From Bacillus subtilis subsp. subtilis (GTDB taxonomy: Bacteria > Pseudomonadota > Gammaproteobacteria > Xanthomonadales > Xanthomonadaceae), in assembly GCA_021733645.1 (NCBI GenBank), contig JAHREJ010000043.1, positions 1 through 40,123 on the forward strand: DNA of 40,123 nucleotides. Direction: 5' to 3'. How positions within the stretch are numbered: position 1 is the first letter of the stretch; each line of letters starts with the position of its first letter. The notes under the pieces are model-generated. The model made no database searches. It saw nothing but the letters and a program-made list of their open reading frames with translations, and had not been told where the DNA came from. Of the stretch, positions 10,942 to 19,013 are shown in pieces. The translations under genes and the position numbers were made by a program.

Positions 10942-13932
10942 ATGGCGATGGATTTCATCCGCATCCGCGGCGCGCGGACGCACAACCTCAAGAACATCGA
11001 TCTCGACCTGCCCCGCGACAAGCTGATTGTCATCACCGGCCTGTCCGGCTCGGGCAAGTCGTCGCTGGCGTTCGACACCATCTACGCTGAAGGCCAGCGC
11101 CGCTACGTGGAATCGCTGTCGGCCTATGCCCGGCAGTTCCTGAGCGTGATGGAAAAACCGGACCTGGACCATATCGAAGGCCTGTCCCCGGCCATCTCGA
11201 TCGAGCAGAAGTCGACCTCGCACAACCCGCGCTCGACCGTGGGCACCATCACCGAAATCTACGACTACCTGCGCCTGCTGTACGCCCGCGTGGGCAGCCC
11301 GCGCTGCCCCGACCACGGCTACCCGCTGGAAGCGCAGACGGTGAGCCAGATGGTCGACCACGTGCTCACCCTGGACCCGGAGCAGCGCTACATGCTGCTG
11401 GCCCCGGTCATCCGTGAGCGCAAGGGCGAGCACGCCCAGGTGTTTGACCAGCTGCGCGCGCAGGGTTTCGTGCGCGTGCGCGTGGACGGCATCCTGCATG
11501 AGATCGACGCGGTGCCGCCGCTGGCGCTGCGCCAGAAGCACACCATCGAGGCGGTGATCGACCGCTTCCGCCCGCGCGAGGACATCAAGCAGCGCCTGGC
11601 CGAGAGCTTTGAAACCGCGCTGAAGCTGGGCGACGGCATGGTCTCGGTGCAGTCGCTGGACGTGGAAGACGCGCCAGCCCACCTGTTCTCGTCCAAGTAC
11701 AGCTGCCCGGTCTGCGACTACTCGCTGCCCGAGCTGGAACCGCGCCTGTTCTCGTTCAACTCGCCGGTGGGCGCCTGCCCGGGCTGCGACGGGCTGGGCA
11801 TGGCCGAGTTCTTCGATCCCTCGCGCGTGGTGGTGCACCCGGAGCTGTCGCTGTCGGCCGGCGCCGTGCGCGGCTGGGACCGCCGCAATGCCTACTACTT
11901 CCAGCTGATCGCCTCGCTGGCCAAGCACTACAAGTTCGACGTGGACGCCGTCTGGCAGACCCTGCCCGAAGATGTGCGCCAGGCGGTGCTGTACGGCAGC
12001 GGCGAAGAAACCATCACCTTCACCTACTTCACCGAAGCCGGTGGCCGCACCCAGCGCAAGCACCGCTTCGAAGGCATCATTCCGAACCTGGAACGCCGCT
12101 ACAAGGAAACCGAATCCTCGGCGGTGCGCGAGGAGCTGGCCAAGTACATCAGCGAACGCAACTGCCCCGAATGCCAGGGCCAGCGCCTGAACAAGGCCGC
12201 GCGCAACGTGTTCGTGGCCGACCGCGCACTGCCCGAGCTGGTGGTGCTGCCCATCGATGAAGCGCTGAAGTTCTTCAGCAGCATGACCCTGCCCGGCTGG
12301 CGCGGCGAGATCGCCGGCAAGATCGTCAAGGAGATCGGCGAACGCCTTGGCTTCCTGGTCGACGTGGGCCTGGATTACCTCACCCTGGAGCGCAAGGCCG
12401 ATACCTTGTCCGGTGGCGAGGCGCAGCGCATCCGCCTGGCGTCGCAGATCGGCGCGGGCCTGGTCGGGGTGATGTACGTGCTGGATGAGCCGTCCATCGG
12501 CCTGCACCAGCGTGACAACGAGCGCCTGCTGGGCACCCTCACCCGCCTGCGCGACCTGGGCAACACAGTGATCGTGGTCGAACATGACGAAGACGCGATC
12601 CGCCTGGCCGACTACGTGCTGGACATCGGCCCGGGGGCGGGCGTGCATGGCGGCGAGATCGTCGGCCAGGGCACCCTGCAGGACATCCTGGACGCGCCGC
12701 GCTCGCTGACCGGCCAGTACCTGTCGGGCAAGCGCGCCATCGAGATCCCCGCGCGCCGGCACAAGCCCAATCCGAAGATGACCCTGCACCTGCGCGGGGC
12801 CAGCGGCAACAACCTCAAGGGCGTGGACCTGGACATTCCGTCAGGCCTGCTGACCTGCATCACCGGCGTGTCCGGGTCGGGCAAATCGACCCTGATCAAC
12901 GACACGCTGTTTTCGCTGGCCGCCAACGAGATCAACGGCGCCTCCCATCCGATCGCACCCTACAAGGAAGTGCACGGGCTGGACCTGTTCGACAAGGTGG
13001 TGGACATCGACCAGTCGCCGATCGGCCGTACCCCGCGCTCGAACCCGGCCACCTACACCGGCCTGTTCACCCCCCTGCGCGAGCTGTACGCACAGGTGCC
13101 CGAAGCGCGGGCGCGCGGCTATTCGCCCGGGCGTTTCAGCTTCAACGTGCGCGGCGGCCGCTGCGAAGCGTGCCAGGGCGATGGCCTGATCAAGGTGGAA
13201 ATGCACTTCCTGCCGGACGTGTACGTGCCCTGCGATGTCTGTCATGGCAAGCGCTACAACCGCGAAACGCTGGAGATCCTGTACAAGGGCTACAACATCA
13301 ACGACGTGCTGCAGATGACCGTCGAAGATGCGCTGAAGCTGTTCGAGCCGGTGCCGTCGATTGCGCGCAAGCTGGAAACCCTGGTCGACGTAGGCCTGAG
13401 CTACATCAAGCTGGGCCAGAGCGCGACCACGTTGTCCGGCGGTGAAGCGCAGCGCGTGAAGCTGTCCAAGGAACTGTCGCGCCGCGATACCGGCCGCACC
13501 CTGTACATCCTCGATGAGCCGACCACCGGCCTGCACTTCCACGACATCGAAGCGCTGCTGGGCGTGCTGCACAAGCTGCGCGACGAAGGCAACACGGTGG
13601 TGGTGATCGAGCACAACCTGGATGTGATCAAGACCGCCGACTGGATTGTCGACCTGGGCCCGGAAGGCGGCCATCGGGGTGGCACCATCCTGGTCACCGG
13701 CACGCCCGAAGACGTGGCAGCCTGCCCGACCTCGTACACCGGCCAGTTCCTGGCCCGGATGCTGCCATCGGTCAGCGCCCGCCCGCAGCAGCCTGCGGCG
13801 GTTGCCAACAAGCCCGACGCCCGCCCGCCACGCAAGGTGAAGCCGGAGAAGCCGGCCAGGAAGGCCGCCGCCGCCAAGAGCACCGGCAAGGCCAGCAAGA
13901 CCAGCACCGCCAGCAAGAAGAAGGACGCCTGA
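10942..13932 (+). CDS. uvrA: UvrABC system protein A
   Basis: UvrA is the damage-recognition ATPase of nucleotide excision repair and forms UvrA2B complexes on DNA. This 996-aa protein has two ABC modules. Walker A motifs are at about 33-41 (GLSGSGKSS) and 640 (GVSGSGKST), and LSGGEAQR signatures at about 490 and 830. It also has two zinc modules, Cys pairs near 255/258 and 278/281, then 741/744 and 762/765. The first ATG at 10942 was chosen; a second at 10948 is equally possible. Upstream in-frame codons lack family similarity. It is about 55 aa longer than E. coli UvrA: from about residue 945 there is a Lys/Ala/Pro tail with 11 lysines. I see no LexA box upstream. Confidence 0.98.
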   Translation: MAMDFIRIRGARTHNLKNIDLDLPRDKLIVITGLSGSGKSSLAFDTIYAEGQRRYVESLSAYARQFLSVMEKPDLDHIEGLSPAISIEQKSTSHNPRSTVGTITEIYDYLRLLYARVGSPRCPDHGYPLEAQTVSQMVDHVLTLDPEQRYMLLAPVIRERKGEHAQVFDQLRAQGFVRVRVDGILHEIDAVPPLALRQKHTIEAVIDRFRPREDIKQRLAESFETALKLGDGMVSVQSLDVEDAPAHLFSSKYSCPVCDYSLPELEPRLFSFNSPVGACPGCDGLGMAEFFDPSRVVVHPELSLSAGAVRGWDRRNAYYFQLIASLAKHYKFDVDAVWQTLPEDVRQAVLYGSGEETITFTYFTEAGGRTQRKHRFEGIIPNLERRYKETESSAVREELAKYISERNCPECQGQRLNKAARNVFVADRALPELVVLPIDEALKFFSSMTLPGWRGEIAGKIVKEIGERLGFLVDVGLDYLTLERKADTLSGGEAQRIRLASQIGAGLVGVMYVLDEPSIGLHQRDNERLLGTLTRLRDLGNTVIVVEHDEDAIRLADYVLDIGPGAGVHGGEIVGQGTLQDILDAPRSLTGQYLSGKRAIEIPARRHKPNPKMTLHLRGASGNNLKGVDLDIPSGLLTCITGVSGSGKSTLINDTLFSLAANEINGASHPIAPYKEVHGLDLFDKVVDIDQSPIGRTPRSNPATYTGLFTPLRELYAQVPEARARGYSPGRFSFNVRGGRCEACQGDGLIKVEMHFLPDVYVPCDVCHGKRYNRETLEILYKGYNINDVLQMTVEDALKLFEPVPSIARKLETLVDVGLSYIKLGQSATTLSGGEAQRVKLSKELSRRDTGRTLYILDEPTTGLHFHDIEALLGVLHKLRDEGNTVVVIEHNLDVIKTADWIVDLGPEGGHRGGTILVTGTPEDVAACPTSYTGQFLARMLPSVSARPQQPAAVANKPDARPPRKVKPEKPARKAAAAKSTGKASKTSTASKKKDA

Positions 13933-14339
13933 TGAGCAGCGAACACAAGATCCTGGCCCGCGTACCAATCAGCGTGCGCTGGCGCGACATGGACAGCATG
14001 GGCCACGTCAACAACGCCAAATACATTTCCTACCTGGAAGAAGCGCGCGTGCGCTGGATGCTGGGCGTGGAAGGGGTATCGATGACCGACCGCATCGCCC
14101 CGGTGGTGGCGGCCACCAACGTCAACTACCGCCTGCCTATCGTGTGGCCCAACGACATCGTGGTGGAGCTGTTCGTGGAGCGGCTGGGCAACAGCAGCGT
14201 CACCATCGGACATCGCATCGTGGACCAGAACGACGATGCCCGGCTGTATTCGGACGGCAACGTGGTGGTGGTGTGGATGGATACCCAGACCGGCAAGAGC
14301 GCCCCGCTGCCCGAAGCGATCCGCACCGCTTCAAGCTGA
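13932..14339 (+). CDS. Hot-dog fold acyl-CoA thioesterase (YbgC/FadM type)
   Basis: This 135-aa protein belongs to the 4HBT family, which hydrolyses acyl-CoA or acyl-ACP thioesters. The signature RWRDMDSMGHVNNAKYISYLEEAR (residues 16-39) holds the catalytic aspartate (D19 or D21) and the GHVNN helix typical of FadM and YbgC enzymes. Its substrate cannot be told from sequence. The ATG overlaps the uvrA stop by one base (TGATG), so it is probably translated by coupling from the uvrA message, although no functional link to DNA repair is evident. A strong terminator follows. Confidence 0.88.
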   Translation: MSSEHKILARVPISVRWRDMDSMGHVNNAKYISYLEEARVRWMLGVEGVSMTDRIAPVVAATNVNYRLPIVWPNDIVVELFVERLGNSSVTIGHRIVDQNDDARLYSDGNVVVVWMDTQTGKSAPLPEAIRTASS

Positions 14340-14363
14340 TCGATCACGCGGTGCATGTGCCGG

Positions 14364-14390
14364 AAAGGCCGCCCCCTGGGCGGCCTTTTT
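14364..14390 (+). terminator. Terminator of uvrA-thioesterase unit
   Basis: A 10-bp perfect stem AAAGGCCGCC / GGCGGCCTTT (14364-14373 with 14379-14388) with loop CCCTG ends in a T run to 14390. Confidence 0.92.
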
Positions 14391-14447
14391 CGTGGTGCGG
14401 GCCATCACCACCGGCGCCGGTCCGGGGCAGCATCGGGACAGGCACAA

Positions 14448-14810
14448 TCAGGCGCCGGCGGCATCGCCGAACTTGAGTGCGTTGCCCACCACGGCAATGG
14501 CGGAGATCGCCGGCAGCAGCTGGGTACCCAACGGGGTCAGCGAATACTCCACCGAGGGCGGCGAGGTCGCCTTCTCGTGGCGAACCACCAGGCCCTTGCC
14601 CTGCATGTCACGCAGGCGCGCCGTCAGGGTCTTGGCCGTGACCGGCACCAGGTCCACCCGCAACTCTCCAAAACGTCGAGGGCCGGCACTCAACGACCAG
14701 AGAACCTCGGCGGTCCAGGCACCGGCCAGCAGTGCCATGCATTTACTCAGCGGGCACACGCTCCCGGAATGCGGCGCCCGGCTCTTTCGCACCTTGAGTC
14801 CCACGGCCAT
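14448..14810 (-). CDS. HxlR-family winged-helix regulator
   Basis: The 120-aa protein is a one-domain HxlR transcription regulator. The family start CPLSKCMALLAGAWTAEVLW (residues 19-38) leads into the winged helix (SAGPRRFGELR, LTARLRDMQGKGLV, VEYSLTPLG). C19 sits at the position where many HxlR proteins sense oxidants or aldehydes; a second cysteine is C24. A GGAG RBS lies before the ATG. It is divergent from the glutathione transferase gene, with a perfect inverted repeat between them, which suggests the transferase is a target. Confidence 0.88.
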   Translation of the reverse strand: MAVGLKVRKSRAPHSGSVCPLSKCMALLAGAWTAEVLWSLSAGPRRFGELRVDLVPVTAKTLTARLRDMQGKGLVVRHEKATSPPSVEYSLTPLGTQLLPAISAIAVVGNALKFGDAAGA

Positions 14811-14825
14811 CAGCTCCTTTCAGCG

Positions 14826-14843
14826 GGTTTCCGGCTGGAAACC
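14826..14843. promoter_or_regulatory. Inverted repeat between HxlR and GST genes (candidate operator)
   Basis: GGTTTCC-GGCT-GGAAACC is a perfect 7-bp inverted repeat with a 4-base spacer, 16 bases upstream of the HxlR start and about 88 bases upstream of the GST start. HxlR proteins bind as dimers to such repeats; binding here is inference. Confidence 0.45.
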
Positions 14844-14930
14844 TCATTCTTCCGGCATTACGCCGCGCAGCGTCCAAGCACGCCACCGCAGCAAGCATAC
14901 TGCCGCGCACTCCCCCATACCGGCTCCCGC

Positions 14931-15533
14931 ATGAAGCTCTATTACACCCCAGGAACCTGCTCACTTTCCCCGCACATCCTGCTGCGCGAACTGGGCATCC
15001 CATTCGAGCTGGACCGCGTCGATCACGCAACCAAGCGCACCGAAAGCGGCGAAGATTTCCTGTTGATCAACCCCAAGGGCTATGTTGCCGCGCTGCGGCT
15101 GGACAACGGCGAGATACTGACTGAAGGCGCCGCCATCCTGCTCTACCTGGCCGACATCGCCGGCGTGGAGTTCTCGTTGCCGGTGAGCGCGATCAACAGC
15201 GCGCGACTGCACGAATGGCTGATCTACATTGCCGCCGAACTCCACCAGGCGTTTGGCCCGCTGTTCCATCCGGACTCGCCGGACGCACTGGAAAAAGCCA
15301 GGGCACGGCTGTACACCAAGCTCGACCTTGTGGAGGCCGCGCTTTCCGATCAACGCAGCTACCTGCTCGGCAAGCACATCTCGATCGCGGACATCTACCT
15401 GTTCGTGGTGGTCAACTGGACCGGCCACCTGGGCATCGACATCGGCGCCTGGCCGCACCTGCAGACCCTGATGGCCCGCGTTGCCGCGCGGCCCGCCGTG
15501 CAGGCGGCGATGGCCTGCGAAGGCCTGCACTGA
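14931..15533 (+). CDS. Glutathione S-transferase (beta-class-like)
   Basis: The 200-aa protein starts MKLYYTPGTCSLSPHILLRE: an N-terminal thioredoxin fold with the catalytic-type cysteine C10 and the SP turn of bacterial beta-class GSTs. ILTEGAAILLYLADIA (residues 63-78) holds the glutathione gamma-Glu site (E and the following S/A pair). The C-terminal helical domain contains SIADIYLFVVVNW, the N-capping box. Beta-class enzymes conjugate electrophiles and reduce mixed disulfides. The ATG at 14931 fixes the family start. The nearby HxlR gene is the likely regulator. Confidence 0.92.
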   Translation: MKLYYTPGTCSLSPHILLRELGIPFELDRVDHATKRTESGEDFLLINPKGYVAALRLDNGEILTEGAAILLYLADIAGVEFSLPVSAINSARLHEWLIYIAAELHQAFGPLFHPDSPDALEKARARLYTKLDLVEAALSDQRSYLLGKHISIADIYLFVVVNWTGHLGIDIGAWPHLQTLMARVAARPAVQAAMACEGLH

Positions 15534-15661
15534 AGCACCGGCCAAGGCATGCCACCACCTATCGGCGTCCCATGCCTGCGCGGAGTGGGGTCATCGGCGA
15601 TGGCGCGAACCGACGCCATCGCCAGGGGCTGCCATCCGCGCGCGGCGCGGCGCGCGGTGGA

Positions 15662-16195
15662 CTACGTCAGCGCGACCCGCGGAAAGTCGACCGGCACATC
15701 CAGCGCCACGTTGATGTAGTTGGTGAACAGATTGAGGGCGACATGCGCCAGGATTTCGACGACCTGCCCATCATCGAAGCCGCTGTCGCGCAGCGTGGCA
15801 ACGTCGGCCTCGCTGACCTGCGCACGTTGCTGGACCACCTTCAGGGCGAAGGCCAGGGCTGCGCGGGTGCGCGCGTCGTGCGATCGCCCGGCCTGCGCGT
15901 CCGCCATCTCGGCGGCCGAAGCGCCGGCCTGCTGGCCGAGCACGGTATGGGCGGCCAGGCAGTACTCGCAGCGGTTGTGGTTGGCAATGGCAACAGCGAG
16001 CTGCTCGCCGAGCTTGGCCCCCAGGGTGCCGTTGCCCAGCGCACCGAACGCGGCCCACATGCTCTGCAGGGCCACCGGTGAATTGGCAACCGCCTTGAAC
16101 ATGTTCGGGGTGGCACCGAAGGTCTGGTGAATCTGGGCCAACAGCGGTTGGCTGGCGGCAGGGGCGGACAGGGACTGAAGGCTGACGCGGGACAT
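15662..16195 (-). CDS. AhpD-like carboxymuconolactone decarboxylase family protein
   Basis: This 177-aa protein has the CMD/AhpD fold signature EQLAVAIANHNRCEYCLAAHT, with the CxxC pair C76 and C79 and H83 placed as in AhpD alkylhydroperoxidases and related proteins. Such proteins act as thiol-dependent peroxide reductases, but many members are uncharacterised. The N-terminal segment (TFGATPNMFKAVANSP, residues 25-40) is typical of the uncharacterised peroxidase-related subgroup. The RBS CAGGAG lies before the ATG at 16195. It is divergent from an AraC regulator with overlapping inverted repeats between them, so it is probably under that regulator's control. Confidence 0.88.
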   Translation of the reverse strand: MSRVSLQSLSAPAASQPLLAQIHQTFGATPNMFKAVANSPVALQSMWAAFGALGNGTLGAKLGEQLAVAIANHNRCEYCLAAHTVLGQQAGASAAEMADAQAGRSHDARTRAALAFALKVVQQRAQVSEADVATLRDSGFDDGQVVEILAHVALNLFTNYINVALDVPVDFPRVALT

Positions 16196-16264
16196 GGCGA
16201 TCTCCTGATCGGAATGAAGGAAAAACGGACCGGAAGGACCGGTGGCGCAAAGTATGCGGACCGA

Positions 16265-16286
16265 ATCAGTACGAACTGATACAGTT
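16265..16286. promoter_or_regulatory. Overlapping inverted repeats between ahpD-like and AraC-type genes
   Basis: ATCAGT-ACGA-ACTGAT (16265-16280) and AACTG-ATA-CAGTT (16274-16286) are two perfect, overlapping inverted repeats in a 120-base divergent gap. A TATAAC (16293-16298) follows, a possible -10 for the AraC gene with a very short leader. Confidence 0.45.
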
Positions 16287-16315
16287 AGTTCATATAACGC
16301 ACCAATTGGTTCGCA

Positions 16316-17179
16316 ATGACCGCACCTGCCCCGATCGACCGTCTCGCCGGCCTGCTGGACAATTTCCGCTTCCAGGCCCGGCTGCATCATTCCGGCCCGT
16401 TGTGCGGGCTGACCACCTTCGACGCGGCGCAGGGCCACGGCTTCCTGCATGTGCTTCGCCGTGGGCAGCTGCAGGTAAGCCACCCGGACCATCGCGATGT
16501 CCCCGCGTCGTTGCATCTGGACGCCCCCACCCTGTTGTTCTACCCGCGCCCGTTGACTCACCGTTTCCACAACCCGCCGCAGGCACCTGGCGATTTCACC
16601 TGCGCGCGGCTGGTCTTCGACGGTGGCGCGGCACATCCCCTGGTACGCAGCCTGCCGGCCCTGATCGCCCTGCCGTTGGCGCAGGTACCCGGCGTGGAGC
16701 CGGCGCTGGCACTGCTGTTCGCCGAGACCGATCGGGTGCGCTGCGGGCAGCGCTTGCTGGCCGACCGGTTGTTCGAGGTGGTGGTGATCCAGTTGTTGCG
16801 CTGGCTGCTGGACCATCCGCAGCAGGTGGGGATCCAGCCAGGTTTCATGACCGGGTTGTCCGATCGGCGACTGTCGCGCGCACTGGTGGCAATGCACGAT
16901 GCACCCGGCGATGCGTGGACGCTGTCGCGCATGGCCGAACGCGCGGGAATGTCGCGCACGGTATTTGCCACCACGTTCCGCGATGTGGTTGGGCAGACCC
17001 CGGCCGATTACCTCGCCGACTGGCGCATGGCCCTGGCGCAACGCCGCTTGCGCCAGGGCCAGTCGATCAAGCAGTTGGCCGATGCGCTGGGCTATGCCAA
17101 TGCCTCGGCGCTGTCACGTGCCTTCACGGCGAAGGTGGGGGTATCGCCACGCGACTGGTTGAAGCGGGCACCGGCCTGA
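16316..17179 (+). CDS. AraC-family transcription regulator
   Basis: The 287-aa protein has an N-terminal cupin-like sensing domain (about 1-170; LCGLTTFDAAQGHGFLHVLRRG) and a C-terminal double helix-turn-helix (about 190-285; TLSRMAERAGMSRTVFATTFRDVVGQTPADYL and LGYANASALSRAFTAKVGVSPRDW). The cupin_6 type is common in regulators of divergent oxidoreductase-like genes, here the AhpD-like gene. No clear RBS precedes the ATG and the likely -10 is about 20 bases away, so the message may have a very short leader. Confidence 0.9.
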   Translation: MTAPAPIDRLAGLLDNFRFQARLHHSGPLCGLTTFDAAQGHGFLHVLRRGQLQVSHPDHRDVPASLHLDAPTLLFYPRPLTHRFHNPPQAPGDFTCARLVFDGGAAHPLVRSLPALIALPLAQVPGVEPALALLFAETDRVRCGQRLLADRLFEVVVIQLLRWLLDHPQQVGIQPGFMTGLSDRRLSRALVAMHDAPGDAWTLSRMAERAGMSRTVFATTFRDVVGQTPADYLADWRMALAQRRLRQGQSIKQLADALGYANASALSRAFTAKVGVSPRDWLKRAPA

Positions 17180-17275
17180 CGCCGACGGCGGGCCGCCGAT
17201 GCTGCCGCCGGCCGTGCCGTTGGCGCACACTGGCGCGCGGCGTCCACGACGCTGCTTCCCTTGCAAAGGATCGCC

Positions 17276-18058
17276 ATGTTCCACCAGACCGATGTCCACA
17301 CGCTGCAACCGGGCCTGACGCCCTTCCCCGGCGACGTGTTCGCCCACGACCAGCCCTGGCTGGCCGACCACCTGCTGCCCCTGATCGCGATCGATCTGGG
17401 CCTGCTACGCCCGGAACTGGCGGGCAGCATGGCAACGCTGCTGTGTCCGATCGAACCTTACGAGGGCTGCCTGGGCGATGGCACCGAAACGCACCACAAC
17501 GCGTTCACCGGCAGCAACTGGCTGGCCTTTGAACTGCAGGCCGACAACCGACTGCGCTTCCTTGGCAACGAAGGTTATTTCCAGCGCGCGCCGCAGAACA
17601 GCGCGCTGCTGCCGGTGGATGAGGACCTGCGCGAACACGCCGCCGAGATGGTCCAGAGCCATGCCAAGGCACGTGCCTGCTTCCAACAGCATGGCCACCT
17701 GGTGGACTACCAGAACGTCGACGACGATGACCCGGAAGAAGACGCTCCCCGGCAACGGGCCTATCTGTCCAACCTGGGCGGGCCGTTCTGGCATGGCAAC
17801 TGGACCGACTACAGCACGATCCCCTCCGCGTTCGTGATCGAGGACCTGGCCGGCACCACCCAGCGCGGCACCCTGCACTTCCGCAATGCCAGCGACCATC
17901 TGCCTGACGACGGCATCCGCATCACCCGCAACGGCAAGCCGTTCTTCCACGTGGCCGACGTGGCCGCCTACCACTGGTGCGCCAGCGGCGCCGACGCGAT
18001 CCTGATGTTCTACGAGCCGCATAGCCGGACGGTGCTGTTCACCTTCGACTGGTCCTGA
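17276..18058 (+). CDS. Conserved-looking protein of unknown function
   Basis: This 260-aa protein starts at the ATG at 17276 with AAAGGA as RBS; a TTG at 17261 is less likely. I do not recognise a family. It is acidic, with no signal peptide or membrane segment. Features include a central acidic stretch (NVDDDDPEEDAPRQ), several Trp/His-containing patches (GPFWHGNWTDYSTIP, VADVAAYHWCASGADA) and a C-terminal beta-like end (SRTVLFTFDWS). Codon use matches the neighbours and the open frame is clean, so it is very likely a real gene. It stands alone between the AraC gene and a REP element, without operon partners. Confidence 0.8.
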   Translation: MFHQTDVHTLQPGLTPFPGDVFAHDQPWLADHLLPLIAIDLGLLRPELAGSMATLLCPIEPYEGCLGDGTETHHNAFTGSNWLAFELQADNRLRFLGNEGYFQRAPQNSALLPVDEDLREHAAEMVQSHAKARACFQQHGHLVDYQNVDDDDPEEDAPRQRAYLSNLGGPFWHGNWTDYSTIPSAFVIEDLAGTTQRGTLHFRNASDHLPDDGIRITRNGKPFFHVADVAAYHWCASGADAILMFYEPHSRTVLFTFDWS

Positions 18059-18116
18059 AGCATGCTGGAAGGCCGCCGAACATGGCCCGGCGCCACCGGT
18101 CGTGGATTCCTGCAGC

Positions 18117-18133
18117 GCCGAGCCATGCTCGGC
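18117..18133. repeat. REP/SMAG-like hairpin
   Basis: GCCGAGC-CAT-GCTCGGC is a perfect 7-bp stem with a CAT loop, the core of the GTAG element, placed between two converging genes where it may act as a weak bidirectional terminator. Confidence 0.65.
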
Positions 18134-18137
18134 GGCG

Positions 18138-18521
18138 CTACCCGGCGCCGATGGGCGCGCATGCCGCTACCAGGGCGCTGCTGCGGCCATTGACCGACCA
18201 CGTCACGAGCGCCCGCCACGCCTCTACGGACGTCGGCAACACCGCAGGGGCGAATCGATGGGTGACCACGCCCTGCATCACCGCGCGGTCGATCTCCCGC
18301 CTGCGCGATGACTGCAGGATCCGCACATGGGTCACCCTGCCCTGCGCATCCACCTGCAGCGCCAGCGGCATGCACCCTGCGGGAATGTCGCCGCCCACCG
18401 GGCCGCGATGCAGGTCCATCGGCGCGAGCGGGCCGAGCGCCTGCGCCGGCAGCGGGGGCAGTTGGGTGGCCGGTACGGTGGCAACGGCCAGGGTCAGCAC
18501 CGCCACCAGCGCGCCCCACAT
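18138..18521 (-). CDS. Secreted protein with TonB C-terminal-like domain
   Basis: The 127-aa protein begins with a hydrophobic export signal (residues 1-19, WGALVAVLTLAVATVPA). The rest (about 48-115) resembles the TonB C-terminal beta-alpha-beta fold: LALQVDAQGRVTHVRILQSS, then IDRAVMQGVVTHRFAPAV. It has no Pro-rich spanning region, so it is unlikely to be a working TonB. Proteins of this shape are common in Xanthomonadaceae and uncharacterised. The ATG overlaps the stop of the copper chaperone gene by one base (TGATG), so the two are co-translated; a role in the same periplasmic metal process is inference. C50 and C121 could form a disulfide. Confidence 0.7.
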   Translation of the reverse strand: MWGALVAVLTLAVATVPATQLPPLPAQALGPLAPMDLHRGPVGGDIPAGCMPLALQVDAQGRVTHVRILQSSRRREIDRAVMQGVVTHRFAPAVLPTSVEAWRALVTWSVNGRSSALVAACAPIGAG

Positions 18522-18979
18522 CAATGCACCGCCTTGCGGACCTGCAGCGTTGCATCCACCTTGCGCCCGTCCTCCAGACTGAGCCGCAGCGGCAACGTGG
18601 CGCCTTCCTTCAGCGGCACCTCCGGCTGCATCAGCATCAGGTGCAGGCCGCCGGGTTTGAGGTCGACCGTCGCGCCCGGCGCAATCGGCAAACGCGTGAC
18701 CTCGCGCATGCGGCTGATGCCATCCACCCGTGTCGTTTCATGCAGCGACACATCACCGAACGCCTTGCTGCCGGCGCCGACCACCACCACCGCGCTGCGG
18801 CAATCGTTGCGGATCGTTGCGTAACCGGCCGCCATCGGCATCGCGCCCGGCGGCAGCCTTACCCAGCCCCCGCGCACCGACACGCACGCCGGCTCGGCGG
18901 CGGCGGCGGCGGCGGCGGCGGCCGATGTTGCGAGTGCACACAGACCCAACAATACGCACACGAATGGTTTGGTTATCAT
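18521..18979 (-). CDS. PCu(A)C-type periplasmic copper chaperone
   Basis: PCu(A)C proteins bind Cu(I) in the periplasm and help build the CuA or CuB sites of cytochrome oxidase. The 152-aa protein carries the full metal motif H-x10-M-x21-H-x-M: H80, M91, H113 and M115. A signal peptide (MITKPFVCVLLGLCALATS) is followed by nine alanines (20-28), encoded by a GGC/GCC triplet run. C32 and C60 are additional. The ATG at 18979 is only 34 bases from the divergent enoyl-CoA isomerase start. Oxidase or Sco genes are not in the window. Confidence 0.88.
   Translation of the reverse strand: MITKPFVCVLLGLCALATSAAAAAAAAAEPACVSVRGGWVRLPPGAMPMAAGYATIRNDCRSAVVVVGAGSKAFGDVSLHETTRVDGISRMREVTRLPIAPGATVDLKPGGLHLMLMQPEVPLKEGATLPLRLSLEDGRKVDATLQVRKAVH
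18897..18924. repeat. GCC/GGC triplet microsatellite in the copper chaperone gene
   Basis: About nine consecutive GGC triplets encode a run of alanines at the end of the chaperone's signal region. A change in copy number would stay in frame and alter only the length of the Ala run. Confidence 0.75.
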
Positions 18980-19013
18980 CGTCTCAGTTTCCCGTCCGCA
19001 ACGAGATCGCAGC

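Noticed and set aside
10804..12789. Minus-strand open frame of 661 codons opposite uvrA
   Set aside because: Antisense shadow of uvrA; amino-acid composition (His, Gln, Val, Ala) is typical of such shadows and no family feature is present.
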